DNA from: Mactra quadrangularis
Taxonomy: Eukaryota; Mollusca; Bivalvia; Venerida; Mactridae
Direction of reading: 5' to 3'
Length of the DNA stretch: 64,000 bases
Assembly (NCBI GenBank): GCA_025267735.1
Contig: CM046301.1
Location: 69,591,110-69,655,109 of the forward strand
The notes under the pieces were generated by a model that was not told the origin of the DNA, did no database searches, and saw nothing but the letters and a program-made list of their open reading frames with translations. Positions 23,513 through 34,615 of this stretch are shown here, piece after piece. Within the stretch, counting starts at the first letter, position 1. Every line of letters begins with the position of its first letter. The position numbers and the translations under genes were made by a program.

Positions 23513-23905
23513 TTTTGTTGGATTTAACGCCGTAGCAGCACATTGTATATGTAATATCACGGCAGTCTGTTAACCTACTCACCGTTCCTGGAAAGGCTAA
23601 ATCTCTGGATTTAGATGTTAACCATCTACTAAGCGCACACTTTCGTCAGTGACTGATAACTGCCTACATTGTCATTGGTAGGAGAAATATTTTCATGACC
23701 AAGCTCCACGAAAGTATGCCCCGCCTGAGAATCGAACACACGACCCCTCGATCGACTAGATACATACTTTCGTCAGTGAATGACAACTGATCCACATGAT
23801 TTAGAATATGTGGTAGGCGCGAGAATGGCCATAGAAATTATTTCAAGACCATACTCTGCTAAAGTTTGCCCCGACCTGAGATCGAACCCTCGACATAACT
23901 TCCCG
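23513..23905 (-). mobile_element. Tandem pair of family A SINEs, the second truncated
   Basis: Reverse-oriented. The first copy (23513-23760) runs from GTTGGATTTAACGCCGTAG at its 3' end to the tRNA-like head near 23740. The next 145 bp repeat the ACTTTCGTCAGTGA to B-box part as a diverged second copy. Confidence 0.7.
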
Positions 23906-24065
23906 AATGACGAGTATTTATGTACTATCGAAGCTGTCTAACTTATTAACAATCAGCAGAAATCTATAAAAAGGCGGTGTTCTTTTTAAACCAAACTTTT
24001 TACTTAATCAGTTCAAAAGAAGGAATTAGTAGCAGATGTGTGACATCCATTCTGGTTTCAATCAT

Positions 24066-24311
24066 GTGGTGCTTTTCACAAAAATTCTTACGAAAAAAAT
24101 CTTCGTAAGTCAAAAGCAAGAAACTTATGTAATACGCTCATTTTTTGGCTTATCAGTGTTATAATATAATAATAGAATTGTGTAAAATAGTGTATACCTT
24201 TTGAATATCATATCATAGTTATGCTTATTATCCGTCTGACTTTGAAGTGCTAATTATATGAAACTGACTTACGAAGATTTTTTTCGTAAGAATTTTTGTG
24301 AAAAGCACCAC
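24066..24311. mobile_element. MITE with 45-bp perfect inverted ends and terminal hairpins
   Basis: The 246-bp element has near-perfect 45-bp inverted termini beginning GTGGTGCTTTTCACAAAAAT. Inside each arm CTTACGAAAAA and TCTTCGTAAG pair with each other, so each end can form its own hairpin. Related copies lie at 14.35 and 36.85 kb. No target duplication is obvious. Confidence 0.8.
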
Positions 24312-25778
24312 TGTATAACTAATCGATGTTATTGCATCAAGTTAGGCATCATGCATTTTGTCCTCACTAACTACTTTCCTATGAATATATACCATACCAT
24401 TTATGTAAAGAAATACATTTAGTTCAAATACATTTAATTTGAATAATTGTGCTTCAACAATTGTATCAAATTAAGATTTGTCGTGCCAGTTAAGCATCCA
24501 ACCAAATTAAATATATAATTACGTTGTTCATGGTTCAATTCTTTGCACTAATGAAATGTGTTTACAAACTATTATCATGTTTTATGTTGTCAAGAATCTG
24601 GTTCATTGACTGTTTTAGTCCATGAATTGTACACAATGCGTTTTCACGCAGTTTACCCCTCTTTTTAAAATGACTGCCAAACGATTTAAATTGCCTCTTT
24701 TAGCTGGATTTGGTAGATTCCATAGACTTAAGGAAACATGCCTCCCTAAAATGGCATTTTTTCGCGCGCCTTCCCTGTCAAAGTGTAATATGTGGGTGGG
24801 GGTGAAATGGGCACAGCGTCCCTTATCGTCAGAAATTATTTGAGTCTCGGGGTGAAGACAAAAAGTGCAATATGATAGGATTAGCAAGGATATGCTCTTA
24901 AAAGTATAAGCATATTCTGCTCCTGAATTTAAATAAAAAAGTTAAAATGTTAATCCAAAATTAGCCGAATATTCTGTTTAATTACAAACCCTAACTAAAT
25001 ACTTATTTAATGTAAATGAACTCAATTGTTTCTAGAAAGATTCAAACCAATATTTAGTACAATGAAGTATACTGAATACCTATCACAAAATAGCATACGT
25101 TTACTCACTTCAGCATTTTACAAACATGTACACGTCATACTCGTACCTTCTGATGTATTTTGGACGAGTATTTCTATAGAGAAAACTGGTATGTAAATGG
25201 TTTTCAGAAGAGATAAACAAATTGGTACTGCATGTCGAAACTAATTAGCCCGTCTTCACCTTGGCAGTAATTAACATTGACAGTAAAACTATTTTCGCGA
25301 GAATCATACACAGGTTATTGGTGGTTGGCAACGAGATCCTGGCACGAGATCTCGTGCAGTCCGTTATTTTGTGCAATAAAGATAAAGTTTTGCGATACTT
25401 GCTAAAAATCAACATAATCTTACGATAACATCAGAACATCGCCACCTAGCGAATATTTGCCGCGTAAAAGATGGTCTGATTTTTTTCGCGATAAATCGCA
25501 TGGTGAGCAAGCACTTTCTAACAAGTTGACCAACCAAGTGTTTAATCGACATTCTGACATTCTGATATGTAAGATAGGTATATATCATAACTAATAAATG
25601 TCTAAGTTTTATTATAAGCGAGAGAAAACATGCTGCTATAATGGATTAGGTCTTGATATATTCTTGGATACGATTGGTACTCGTAAAGACAGTAGGAATG
25701 CAATATTAATAACAAAGCAATGCAATTACAAAATGTTATCATAGTTTTTCACCTTACAATTACATGAAAGCATTTGCA
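24312..25778. other. K2P intron 1 DNA without an assigned element
   Basis: Frames of 73 and 90 codons on opposite strands at 24615-24887 overlap one another and show no domain or splice signals. No other element boundary seen. Confidence 0.35.
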
Positions 25779-26074
25779 CATTCTCGTACTCAGAGGTTAT
25801 AAAGATTCTAGATCGAGAATAAGTGGTACTCTTGTATTGTAATGGCGACGAACACCATGTGTTTATGCTGTTTATAATAGATTCTGTTCTGTTCTGTTCT
25901 GTTCTGTTCTGTTCTGTTCTGTTCTGTTCTGTTCTGTTCTGTTCTGTTCTGTTCTGTACGATCAAAATGTTTTTCCGAACTACATGTAGTTAGAAAAGGG
26001 TTTAGTGAACTTTTCCTTGACAAAACTTATATATAGATCGAGGAGAATCTTGATAACCTCGGGGTACGAGAATG
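25779..26074. mobile_element. CATTCTCGTAC hairpin MITE with a (TTCTG)n array inside
   Basis: The left arm (CATTCTCGTACTCAGAGGTTAT, 25779-25800) and right arm (ATAACCTCGGGGTACGAGAATG, to 26074) are inverted copies, with TCTAGATCGAGAA-type sequence inside each. Relatives with almost no interior are at 49,901-49,966 and 53,232-53,317. Confidence 0.7.
25882..25957. repeat. (TTCTG)n pentanucleotide array
   Basis: About 15 uninterrupted TTCTG/GTTCT units. The open frames on the minus strand encoding NRTEQ repeats come only from this. A short array of the same pentamer is at about 48,072-48,098. Confidence 0.95.
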
Positions 26075-26084
26075 ACTAACACAT

Positions 26085-27142
26085 GGTAGACCTCAGTCTT
26101 CGGTTTCGGTCCACTGTATGTCATACATGTAGAGCTGACTGGTTGGTCACCTCAGCCTTCGGTTTCGGTCCTCTATATGTAATACATGTAAAACTGGCTG
26201 GTTAGTCACCTCAGCCTTCAGTTTCGGTCCTCTATATGTAATACATGTAGAGCTGACTGGTTGGTCACCTCAGTCTTCGGTTTCGGTCCACTGTATGTTA
26301 AACATGTAGAGCTGACTGGTTGGTCACCTCAGCCTTCGGTCCACTGTATGTTAAACATGTAGAGCTGACTGGTTGGTCACCTTAGCCTTCGGACTCGGTC
26401 CACTGTATGTTAAACATGTAGAGCTGACTGGTTGGTCACCTTAGCCTTCGGACTCGGTCCACTGTATGTTAAACATGTAGAGCTGACTGGTCGGTCACCT
26501 TAGCCTTCGGACTCGGTCCACTGTATGTTAAACATGTAGAGCTGACTGGTTGGTCACCTCAGCCTTCGGTCCACTGTATGTTAAACATGTAGAGCTGACT
26601 GGTTGGTCACCTTAGCCTTCGGACTCGGTCCACTGTATGTTAAACATGTAGAGCTGACTGGTTGGTCACCTCAGCCTTCGGACTCGGTCCACTGTATGTT
26701 AAACATGTAGAGCTGACTGGTTGGTCACCTTAGCCTTCGGACTCGGTCCACTGTATGTTAAACATGTAGAGCTGACTGGTTGGTCACCTCAGCCTTCGGA
26801 CTCGGTCCACTGTATGTTAAACATGTAGAGCTGACTGGTTGGTCACCTTAGCCTTCGGACTCGGTCCACTGTATGTTAAACATGTAGAGCTGACTGGTCG
26901 GTCACCTTAGCCTTCGGACTCGGTCCACTGTATGTTAAACATGTAGAGCTGACTGGTTGGTCACCTCAGCCTTCGGACTCGGTCCACTGTATGTTAAACA
27001 TGTAGAGCTGACTGGTTGGTCACCTCAGCCTTCGGACTCGGTCCACTGTATGTTAAACATGTAGAGCTGACTGGTTGGTCACCTCAGCCTTCGGACTCGG
27101 TCCACTGTATGATAAACATGTAGAGCTGACTGGTTGGTCACC
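26085..27142. repeat. 59-bp minisatellite, about 18 units
   Basis: Unit starts CTGTATGTTAAACATGTAG and continues AGCTGACTGGTTGGTCACC, then AGCCTTCGGACTCGGTCCA. The central units are nearly identical, differing by CTTAGCC/CTCAGCC, GGTTGG/GGTCGG and loss of the GGACTC block. Units at the left edge are more diverged (TTTCGGTCC, TATATGTAATAC). This homogenised core with decayed edges is typical of unequal exchange. Located in K2P intron 1. Confidence 0.95.
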
Positions 27143-27213
27143 TTTAGACAAGAAGGCCCTCAGTGGAGTGTACTATTTCTTCTCATGTTCTAAGTGACCT
27201 GTTTAGTATACAT

Positions 27214-27683
27214 TAGGGGTGTAACGGTTAACCAATATACCGGTTAATACTGCAATACGAATTCTGAAGGTTTTTAACCGGTTTCGTTTTTTCCTGAACC
27301 GGTTTTTGCAGCTATGTGCCGTAGTGGTTGTTGTTGATCTATAAATATTTGAATAAATGTTAAAATGTGTTGAAAACTTGAAATTATCTGATTGTGCTTT
27401 AATATGATAAACATTTCGTTGAATGAGGGAATATTTCTCTTCGAAAGTCCGTTTCAAAATGAGCGTTTTCTAACATATAATCCATTTTAAGCAAGTAATT
27501 GCAATATTTTGATAAGAGATCGCTTGAAAATACGTGTAACGAATGCAATGCTCGTGCATTGCTTCATGTTTCGCATGTTAACTAAAAACCGATATGTATT
27601 GCAATATATTGCAATACGGGTTTTGCATATTGCAATATATTGCAATAACTGAATAAGGTTTTTAACGTATTGTTACACCCCTA
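27214..27683. mobile_element. hAT-like MITE, TAGGGGTGTAAC family, copy 1
   Basis: Starts TAGGGGTGTAACGGTTAACC, ends GTATTGTTACACCCCTA. Flanks GTATACAT / GTATACGT agree at 7 of 8 positions. The interior has TATTGCAATATATTGCAATA repeats and TTTTTAACCGGTTTCG. Copies lie at 39,045 (opposite orientation) and 43,385. Confidence 0.85.
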
Positions 27684-28196
27684 GTATACGTTGTACTTAT
27701 TTAACTATGACGTTGTAAGCCGCTTGTTTCGTACATTGTTGCTGTCACATGTGAAATCAATCGGTCAGAAACCTCCAACACACCAAGAACTTTGTTATAA
27801 AATTATAAATGTAGTAAAAGGATGGTCGATGGACGTTAAAACATCAAATATTTACTGAAATCGATCTGCGTCATATCACCTCACTCTATTGTTTACATTA
27901 GTTAAAACAAAAATTAGCATGTTTAATTAGTACTGTATCTTTAAATACCCATTATAATATCAGCTTTCTATACTTTCAGATTTAACATTGATTTTTATTA
28001 CAAAGTCTATCTGAGCCTTTCCGTCATTTTTTTAAAAGCACACAATTCCAGAATGTGGCAGAGTTATACTAATTAGTTGGTCAAAATCTATTCATAACTT
28101 TTGTTATCATTATCATGATCAAACCGACGGTAAAAATTGTATTTGTGTACATGTTCTTCAAACAAACAATTTTGAATATTATCTAAACCTTAATTT

Positions 28197-28437
28197 ACTT
28201 TAAAGGTACTCATTCACAGATTTCAACTGAAATATCAACTTTTTCTGAAATTATCGAAAATGTTTGGAAACATTTTTAAGCAGAAAATTAGTGATTTGAT
28301 AATGACAATTTTAGTGCAAATTGACATACAAGTACAAATGATGGTGTTCCAAGTAGAAAAATCTACCCCGGATGTCACGGTATAGACAATTTTACTGCTT
28401 TTTGTGACTTTTATTGTATATTTCTTGCAATGTGCAG
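28197..28437. mobile_element. Truncated TTAAAGGTACT-family MITE
   Basis: Starts TTTAAAGGTACTCATTCACAG and matches one end and part of the middle (GTCACGGTATAGACAATTTT) of the full element at 42,666-43,018. The other end is lost where the 25-bp minisatellite begins. Confidence 0.65.
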
Positions 28438-29398
28438 GTCAGTTTGTTCTTAGATTTCTTAGAGAGGTCACATGGACAGTTCCTTGTAGAGGTCACATGG
28501 ACGGTCTCTTAGAGAGGTCACGTGGACTGTTCCTTACAGAGTTCACTTGGACGGTTCTTTTGAGACGTTACTAGGACGGTTTCTTAGAGAGGTTACATGG
28601 ACGGTTCCTTAGAGAGGTCACATGAACGGTTCCTTAGAGAGGTCACATGGACGGTTCCTTAAAGAGGTCACATGGACGGTTCCTTAGAGAGGTCACATGA
28701 ACGGTTCCTTAGATAGGTCACATGGACGGTTCCTTAGAGAGGTCACATGGACAGTTCCTTAGAGAGGTCACATGGACAGTTCCTTAGAGAGGTCACATGG
28801 ACCGTTCCTTATAGAGGTCACATGGACGGTTTCTTAGAGAGGTCACATGGACCGTTCCTTAGAGAGGTCACATGGACGGTTCCTTAGAGAGGTCACATGG
28901 ACCGTTCCTTAGAGAGGTCACATGGACCGTTCCTTAGAGAGGTCACATGGACGGTTTCTTAGAGAGGTCACATGGACAGTTCCTTAGAGAGGTCACATGG
29001 ACGGTTCCTTAGAGAGGTCACATGGACGGTTTCTTAGAGAGGTCACATGGACCGTTCCTTATAGAGGTCACATGGACGGTTTCTTAGAGAGGTCACATGG
29101 ACGGTTCCTTAGAGACGTCACATGGACGGTTTCTTAGAGAGCGCACATGGACGGTTTCATGGAGAGGTCAAATGGACAGTTCCTTTGGGTCGTAACGTGG
29201 ACGGTTTTTAAGGAGTGGTCACATGGACAGTTCCTGGGGGCTGTCACATAGACGGTTCCTCTAAACTGTCACGTGGACGGTTTCTTGGAGCTGTCTTATA
29301 AACGGTTCCTTTGAGCCGTCACATGGACTGTTCCCCTGAGCCGTCACATAGACGGTTCCCTTGAGCCGTCAAATAGACGGTTCGTTCGAGGCGTCATT
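28438..29398. repeat. 25-bp minisatellite carrying AGGTCA in each unit
   Basis: Unit GGTTCCTTAGAGAGGTCACA followed by TGGAC, repeated about 37 times with few changes in the middle (for example ACGG/ACCG/ACAG, TTCCTT/TTTCTT) and strong decay after about 29,150. Most units contain AGGTCA, the half-site sequence of nuclear receptors, at fixed 25-bp spacing. Located in K2P intron 1. Confidence 0.95.
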
Positions 29399-29902
29399 CC
29401 TATGAGTCTAGTGCTTGCCTCTACATTTCCTAAGATCTTTTCTACTGACCCTAGCTTTTTCAATCCTTATTTTGGTTTCCGTTTTACCGTTTGTATACGT
29501 TGCTGCTTCTCTGCTCTTATTTTGCCCGTTTTTATTTTACTTATTGCAATTGTTTTTGTACACACACGAAGGGGAAAGTTGTACAATGCAAAGGTCATTA
29601 ACTCGCAGACTGAGAATGACGATTTTATCATGTTAGAAACTTGCTGAAGACGGAAACAACAAGATAATCATCCTCTTAAAATAAATTATTCATAAATTGA
29701 TAGTAAATCTGCTGATAATTGGAGTTTATCACTAGATGCATGTTAACTTAAGTTTTAAGCTTTTTGAATCAATATCATGCAGTGAGCACTCGAAACACAA
29801 TCAAAATTGCAATCTTTGAACAAGTAAATGATACTCCAAATTGTAAATCCTATATACAAATGCATGACTGCACTGTGACTGTTTACTTCGGAAAAACGCT
29901 CG
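29399..29902. other. K2P intron 1 DNA without an assigned element
   Basis: Hydrophobic frames of 73 and 81 codons at 29402-29647 overlap in two phases, lack splice sites or family similarity, and follow directly on satellite DNA. Not called as genes. Confidence 0.35.
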
Positions 29903-30364
29903 TAGGGCTGCTGCGAGTATCCGAGTACTCGAATATTCGCGATCTCGACCAGAAAATCAAGTACGAATATTCGTCACGTCCGAAATCGTCGGATCACGAT
30001 CTATATTTGTAAAAAAATGAGAAAAACATTTTAGCCTAATTATCACTGAAAACGAGCTGCACTACTTATGAAAATTTTAATTTATATAGGGACTGAATTA
30101 TCTTGTGTCAAAATTTCGATTGATACACATATAAACAAATTGTTATCTCTGAAAATGCCCATAAAACGTCTGGTAATAGAAATGTTTGGAGTACATGGTT
30201 TTATATATAGTAAAAGCTTCTGTAATTCTTCACTTATTTTTGTTATAACATGAATTCCTGTATGCTCCTCCATTAACAAGTGATTCGTGGTTCTATTCGT
30301 GAATCGCTACACATAAATCGTGGTTCGAATCGGATCGCCACTAGCTCAACGATCCACAGCCCTA
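29903..30364. mobile_element. hAT-like MITE, TAGGGCTG family, copy 3
   Basis: TAGGGCTGCTGCGAGTATCC to GATCCACAGCCCTA; same interior as copy 1. Flanks GCTCG and GATTAC do not form a duplication, so the site is decayed or rearranged. Confidence 0.75.
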
Positions 30365-30429
30365 GATTACGTTAATAACGACCAAACGGTCTATCGCCGA
30401 GGTGTTCCAAATATGACACAGTATTAATT

Positions 30430-30750
30430 ATAGTTCGAACAAAATAACAAAACGTGTTTGGGTAAACATTAAAAATGAAACAATCCATTTCGGAGGTAGG
30501 CAGTATTGAAAATTAAAGTTGAATAATTCATTTTATATATATTTATTATATCAAAATTAGCATGGCGGATAAACCACCACCCCTTGGTCAAACATGCTTG
30601 TAATGGTAGACCGCTTTACCATTGCACCAGCAAGACACTAATAAAACATATTAAAATCATATATGTTATTTTCATTCTGAGCATCCCCTGTCGTGGATAA
30701 GTTCATTGTTTTGTTTATATTAACAGTGTTTTGCTTTTTTGTACGCACTA
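30430..30750. mobile_element. TA-inserted MITE (GTACAAAATAACAAAAC family), copy 2
   Basis: GTTCGAACAAAATAACAAAAC at left, TTTTGTACGCACTA at right, with interior matching 21,744-22,053 (GGTAGGCAGTATTGAAAAT, GATAAACCACCACC, GAGCATCCCCTGTCG). Abuts the next MITE. Confidence 0.7.
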
Positions 30751-30752
30751 TT

Positions 30753-30891
30753 GGTGCGTTACTTAAGCAAATCGCTACGTATCGCTTTGTATCCTGGTTC
30801 CCTTCTTACAACAAAAGAAATAAGTGAGTGAATCAAATTAAGGGTACCAGGGTACAAAGCGATACGTAGCGATTTGCTTAAGCAACGCTAC
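30753..30891. mobile_element. 140-bp palindromic MITE (CTTAAGCAAATCGCTACG)
   Basis: Arms GGTGCGTTACTTAAGCAAATCG and the reverse complement ending AGCAACGCTACC; inner parts ATCGCTTTGTATCC and GGGTACAAAGCGAT pair. A related copy is at 51,685-51,826 (AAGCAGATCGCTAGC / GCTAGCAAGCGATATGCTT). Confidence 0.75.
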
Positions 30892-30895
30892 CTAT

Positions 30896-31398
30896 ATGTA
30901 CACAAATTTACTTATGCATACGAAGTTACCTCCCTTCAACCTGACTGCACGATGTAAATACGCACCGTGCGATTTCTTTCTGTTCCCGACACTGAAGAAC
31001 ATCCTGCGGGGAGAACACTTCGATGATGTGGACGAGTTGTCCTACGCGGTGCAAGGTGCAATTTGTGAGATAAATGATGGCTACTACTTTAATAGTTTCA
31101 TGTCATGGATCAACCGTTGTGAAAAGTGTGTTTCTTTTCACGGAGAGTATTTCGAAAAGAACTAAGTGCGTGTTTTGGGTGACTCTTGAGCATGACGTCG
31201 TTACGACGTTGGGCCGGTTTCACTGCGATTACCTTAGAAATACTTGAAATTGCACTATTAATTTTATCCGATTTTATTGAAATGTTGTGTACATGTTTAT
31301 TATATGTTTATTTACAAAATGTATAGAGAACGTCCATTTCCCATGAATATTAAAAATATGGCAACACTTTTCCACGTATTTATTGAACAGCCCTCGTA
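30896..31398 (+). pseudogene. Mariner-type transposase, C-terminal relic
   Basis: The frame at 30896-31165 encodes the end of a mariner transposase: APCDFFLFPTLKNILRG (the D is the third acidic residue of the catalytic DDD triad), then a helix-rich tail ending CEKCVSFHGEYFEKN. Only about 75 of the usual 350 residues remain; the N-terminal DNA-binding region and first two catalytic aspartates are gone. The DNA downstream ends TTGAACAGCCCTCGTA, like a mariner terminus next to TA. The left end abuts a MITE. Inactive. Confidence 0.75.
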
Positions 31399-31829
31399 GT
31401 ATTCGAAGATTTGTGTTAACTCTTTATATAATACTTTTCTTAAGATAACTCAGTACATTATGTACATGTAGCGCAGTGTATATACCAAAAAAAAACCCCG
31501 TAAAATAGTTCTTGTTTAGTACCAGGAAACTGTAGAAAAATGCATCGGAGGGGTTGATATGTTAATATGTTAGTGCAAATCGTGCAGTAATGAAGTGAAA
31601 TAATGTAATATCAATAGAGAATAATTGGTCTCATAACACCACAAATATACTTACCGTGCATTTTCGGTGAATAACCATCAAACTGTTCAGACAGGGCCTC
31701 AGTCTCATTTGAGTGAGGGGATAAAATAGAAACATTGATATTGTAACAAACTTGTACGAGTACATGTTTTACCAGAGGTCCACATGGAAGATTGGATTTA
31801 TCCAAATGTGTAGCCATGTTAAATTAAGT

Positions 31830-32140
<311 letters not shown>

Positions 32141-32191
32141 CATCATTATCATCCGAATCAAATTATATTTAATATTATTGTACTATTTCAG

Positions 32192-32353
32192 ATAATCACA
32201 CTTGTCTTTCACCAGATGACTTGTCAGAATTCATAGATAAGATATTAAGTGAAGCTGAGTTTACTCATGGGACATTAAGAAATAAAACTGTATCAACAAG
32301 ATGGGATTTTACTGGTTCTTTCTCATTTGTTGTTACTGTAGCAACCACAATAG
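32192..32353 (+). CDS. K2P potassium channel, exon 2 (cap and first pore)
   Basis: Encodes residues 55-108 plus the first base of Gly109. It covers the extracellular cap with Cys59 (family members use a cap cysteine to link the dimer) and N-glycosylation sequons NHT and NKT, then the first pore helix (WDFTGSFSFVVTVATTIG). The acceptor is CTATTTCAG at 32183-32191. The donor is GCAAGT, not GT: only the cut after ATAG restores Gly-Tyr-Gly with exon 3. Confidence 0.9.
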
Positions 32354-32769
32354 GCAAGTCTCTCTTTTATTGTTGTTCTAAGTTACAAGGAAAACGCGAA
32401 TAAAAAAATATCAAATATTGTTTAATTTTATTCAACAGTCATTTGCGCATACATTTACTCCGTTGATTTCAATACATTTTATTGATCGTGAATACGAAAG
32501 TACTGTAATGAATATTCATACCAGTGGGGTCAATGTAGGCGAAGCGAACTACGCACCACGATTATGCCGACTTAATGCTCTGCAATTTATCTCATATAAA
32601 ATATAAGACATTCTGCCTTAACATAGTTAAGGTATTGACAACCACTTTCATATCTTAATTTCGTAGACTGCTTACGTGTCGTAAATAGAGAAGACGGGCC
32701 CTCATTAAAAACGCACCAAAGTATTTTGTAACCAATTTTACAACCAATTTGTTAGTATTTGCATTACCA

Positions 32770-33170
32770 ATCTCCGTAAACAGATATCCTGTTGAGCATT
32801 GTCGTACAGGATCTCTACTATCTCAATGGAGGGTCACGTCGAGATGACCTTTATGTCGACCAATCAATGCGTAGCTTTCATCCAGACGAAACACTATTAA
32901 TAACATTTTGATTTCTTAATTTCTATTTTTAGACCAAGGTTTGCAAGCTAATTTAACAGCGGTATTATTCACAGTCTGTGATTGGACGGCTCCTTTCAAA
33001 TTGCGTGACGTAGGCGATGTAAACAAGTTACGTATCATAACAATTTCGTCATTAATATTATGATGAGAAAAGGTCACCTGAACGTGACCCATGTTTAAAA
33101 AAGGTCAGATCTAAATTAGCGAGTAGGCGAGCGGAAAATTTTAGATCGGTTTTTAATCAGATTGTTGCAT
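32770..33170. repeat. Dispersed repeat in K2P intron 2
   Basis: End blocks ATCTCCGTAAACAGATATCC and GGCGAGCGGAAAATTTTAG also occur, inverted and close together, at 13,425-13,515. The middle contains GGTCACCTGAACGTGACC. Class unknown. Confidence 0.45.
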
Positions 33171-33250
33171 TACATGGTTGATGCTGACCTACAATCAGTC
33201 GCTCGGTCCGTCCGTCCATCAACCAATCAACTTATCGATCTTTGTTTCAG

Positions 33251-33583
33251 GTTATGGGAACATGGCACCACACACAGAGATAGGAAAGATGATTTGTATA
33301 GGATATGCTTTAATCGGAATACCTCTGACATTTTTGATGTTACAGGGACTAGGACAACATCTAACCTTACTCTCAAATAGAGTTAATAGTCTGAAACTTT
33401 GCTCAAAAAGGCCAGATCTAAATAAATATTTAAATATGGTGTTAATTATACTAATTGGTGTTTCTCTGTTGTTTGTTGGACCCACTGTGTTGTTTATGAA
33501 TGTTGAAGGGTGGAACATGATGGATGCCATATATTACTGCTTCGTAACATTGTCAACTATAGGGTTTGGAGATTTTATACCAG
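33251..33583 (+). CDS. K2P potassium channel, exon 3 (TM2, TM3, second pore)
   Basis: Begins by completing Gly109 and gives the first filter TIGYGN, then TM2 (IGKMICIGYALIGIPLTFLML), a short cytoplasmic loop with basic residues, TM3 (MVLIILIGVSLLFVGPTVLF), and the second pore with TIGFG (residues 211-215) followed by D216. Both filters fit a potassium-selective channel; GYG plus GFG is the K2P pattern. Acceptor TTTGTTTCAG, donor GTAATG, ends in codon position 1. Confidence 0.93.
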
Positions 33584-33633
33584 GTAATGTTTATTCGTGT
33601 TTTATTTTATTTTCATGCACATGTACTTTAAGA

Positions 33634-33815
33634 TGAGTTGGTAATGCGCCTGGATTTCGAATCTAGTGTCCCGAAGGGAAACAGATTCGAATCCCATCCT
33701 GGGAGGTTATACAATGATGTCATTTTTCTCCCATAATAAGGTATATGGAGAAGTTTCTGGTCTTGTGGAAGGGTAGGTGAGTACTGGCTGAGAACAGTGT
33801 CGCGTCAGATGAAAA
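33634..33815 (+). mobile_element. Family C tRNA-derived SINE, truncated
   Basis: GAGTTGGTAATGCGCC, a ATTTCGAATCTAGTGTCCCG block and GATTCGAATCCCATCCTGGG match the head of the SINEs at 45.1 and 52.1 kb; the body continues GGAAGGGTAGGTGAGTACTGGC. The 3' GCCGTTAAATC end is missing. In K2P intron 3. Confidence 0.65.
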
Positions 33816-34221
33816 AAAACAAAATGTTAAAAATGCGTAATTCAAAGTTTTTGATGCCAGAAGTATAGATGAATGAGGCCAATTTATAGGATATGGACAT
33901 AATACTGGTACCGACTAGAAATTTACTTATCTTCATTTGACATTATGGCGCTGTATTCAGATAGCATCGTATGTTGTAAATTGTACCTCAGTTTACATTG
34001 CACGAATCTTTAATTTTAACACTATCAGTGAAATTTTCAATAACTATCTCTTTTTCTTGATCAGTTGACGTATTATTCATTTTTAAAATTGTTAATGTGT
34101 TTAATTATGTCTTTATTTTACCCCTTATCCACTTTAAAACAGCTAGAGATATGTGAGCCAGAACGTCGTTTGACCCCGTCCATTATTTGAGAGCAACTGC
34201 TTCTTTGTCATATATATAAAG

Positions 34222-34615
34222 AAATAGAGGATATTCGTCAACTTTGGTGTAAGATCGATTTTTATTTCACCGAGTGAGCTCAGGAAACAAATTTCACGAG
34301 TGGCATAGCACGAGTGAAAATGTCATTTCTGAGTTCACGAGTTGAAATAAAATAGATCTTATACCAAAGATGACGAATATTCTGTTTCTTTCATGCTTAG
34401 TTTTGTGTTTTAATAGATGTATTTTACATAAATTATAACATGACGTCATTTCTTCTCCAAGATGACGTCATTTATCTTCTAAGATGACGTCATTGACGAT
34501 GAAAATATAAGTTTATATTTTCACTACAATGAAATTATAAAATTTATATATTCATCGTTTATTTTCATCGAATAACGCGACGTTTCGCCGTAAAGCATGA
34601 AAGAAACTTTATTAG
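34222..34615. repeat. Imperfect inverted-repeat element in K2P intron 3
   Basis: ATATTCGTCAACTTTGGTGTAA followed by TTTATTTCACCGAGTGAGCTC is mirrored by GAGTTCACGAGTTGAAATAAA and TTATACCAAAGATGACGAATAT (to about 34,381). The right-hand part holds three CRE octamers. Probably a decayed MITE. Confidence 0.55.
34441..34492. promoter_or_regulatory. Three CRE octamers at exact 22-bp spacing
   Basis: TGACGTCA occurs at 34441, 34463 and 34485 in a short tandem repeat whose spacer is TTTCTTCTCCAAGA-like. This octamer is the palindromic CREB/ATF binding site in animals. The 22-bp period is about two helical turns, so all sites face the same side. Any role in channel transcription is inference. Confidence 0.4.

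Noticed and set aside
24615..24887. Two overlapping frames of 73 and 90 codons
   Set aside because: Antisense shadows of each other with no domain or splice evidence; inside the K2P intron.
25726..26023. NRTEQ-repeat proteins
   Set aside because: Products of the (TTCTG)n array.
26085..29398. Possible CRISPR arrays
   Set aside because: Head-to-tail units without variable spacers, in an animal intron; these are minisatellites.
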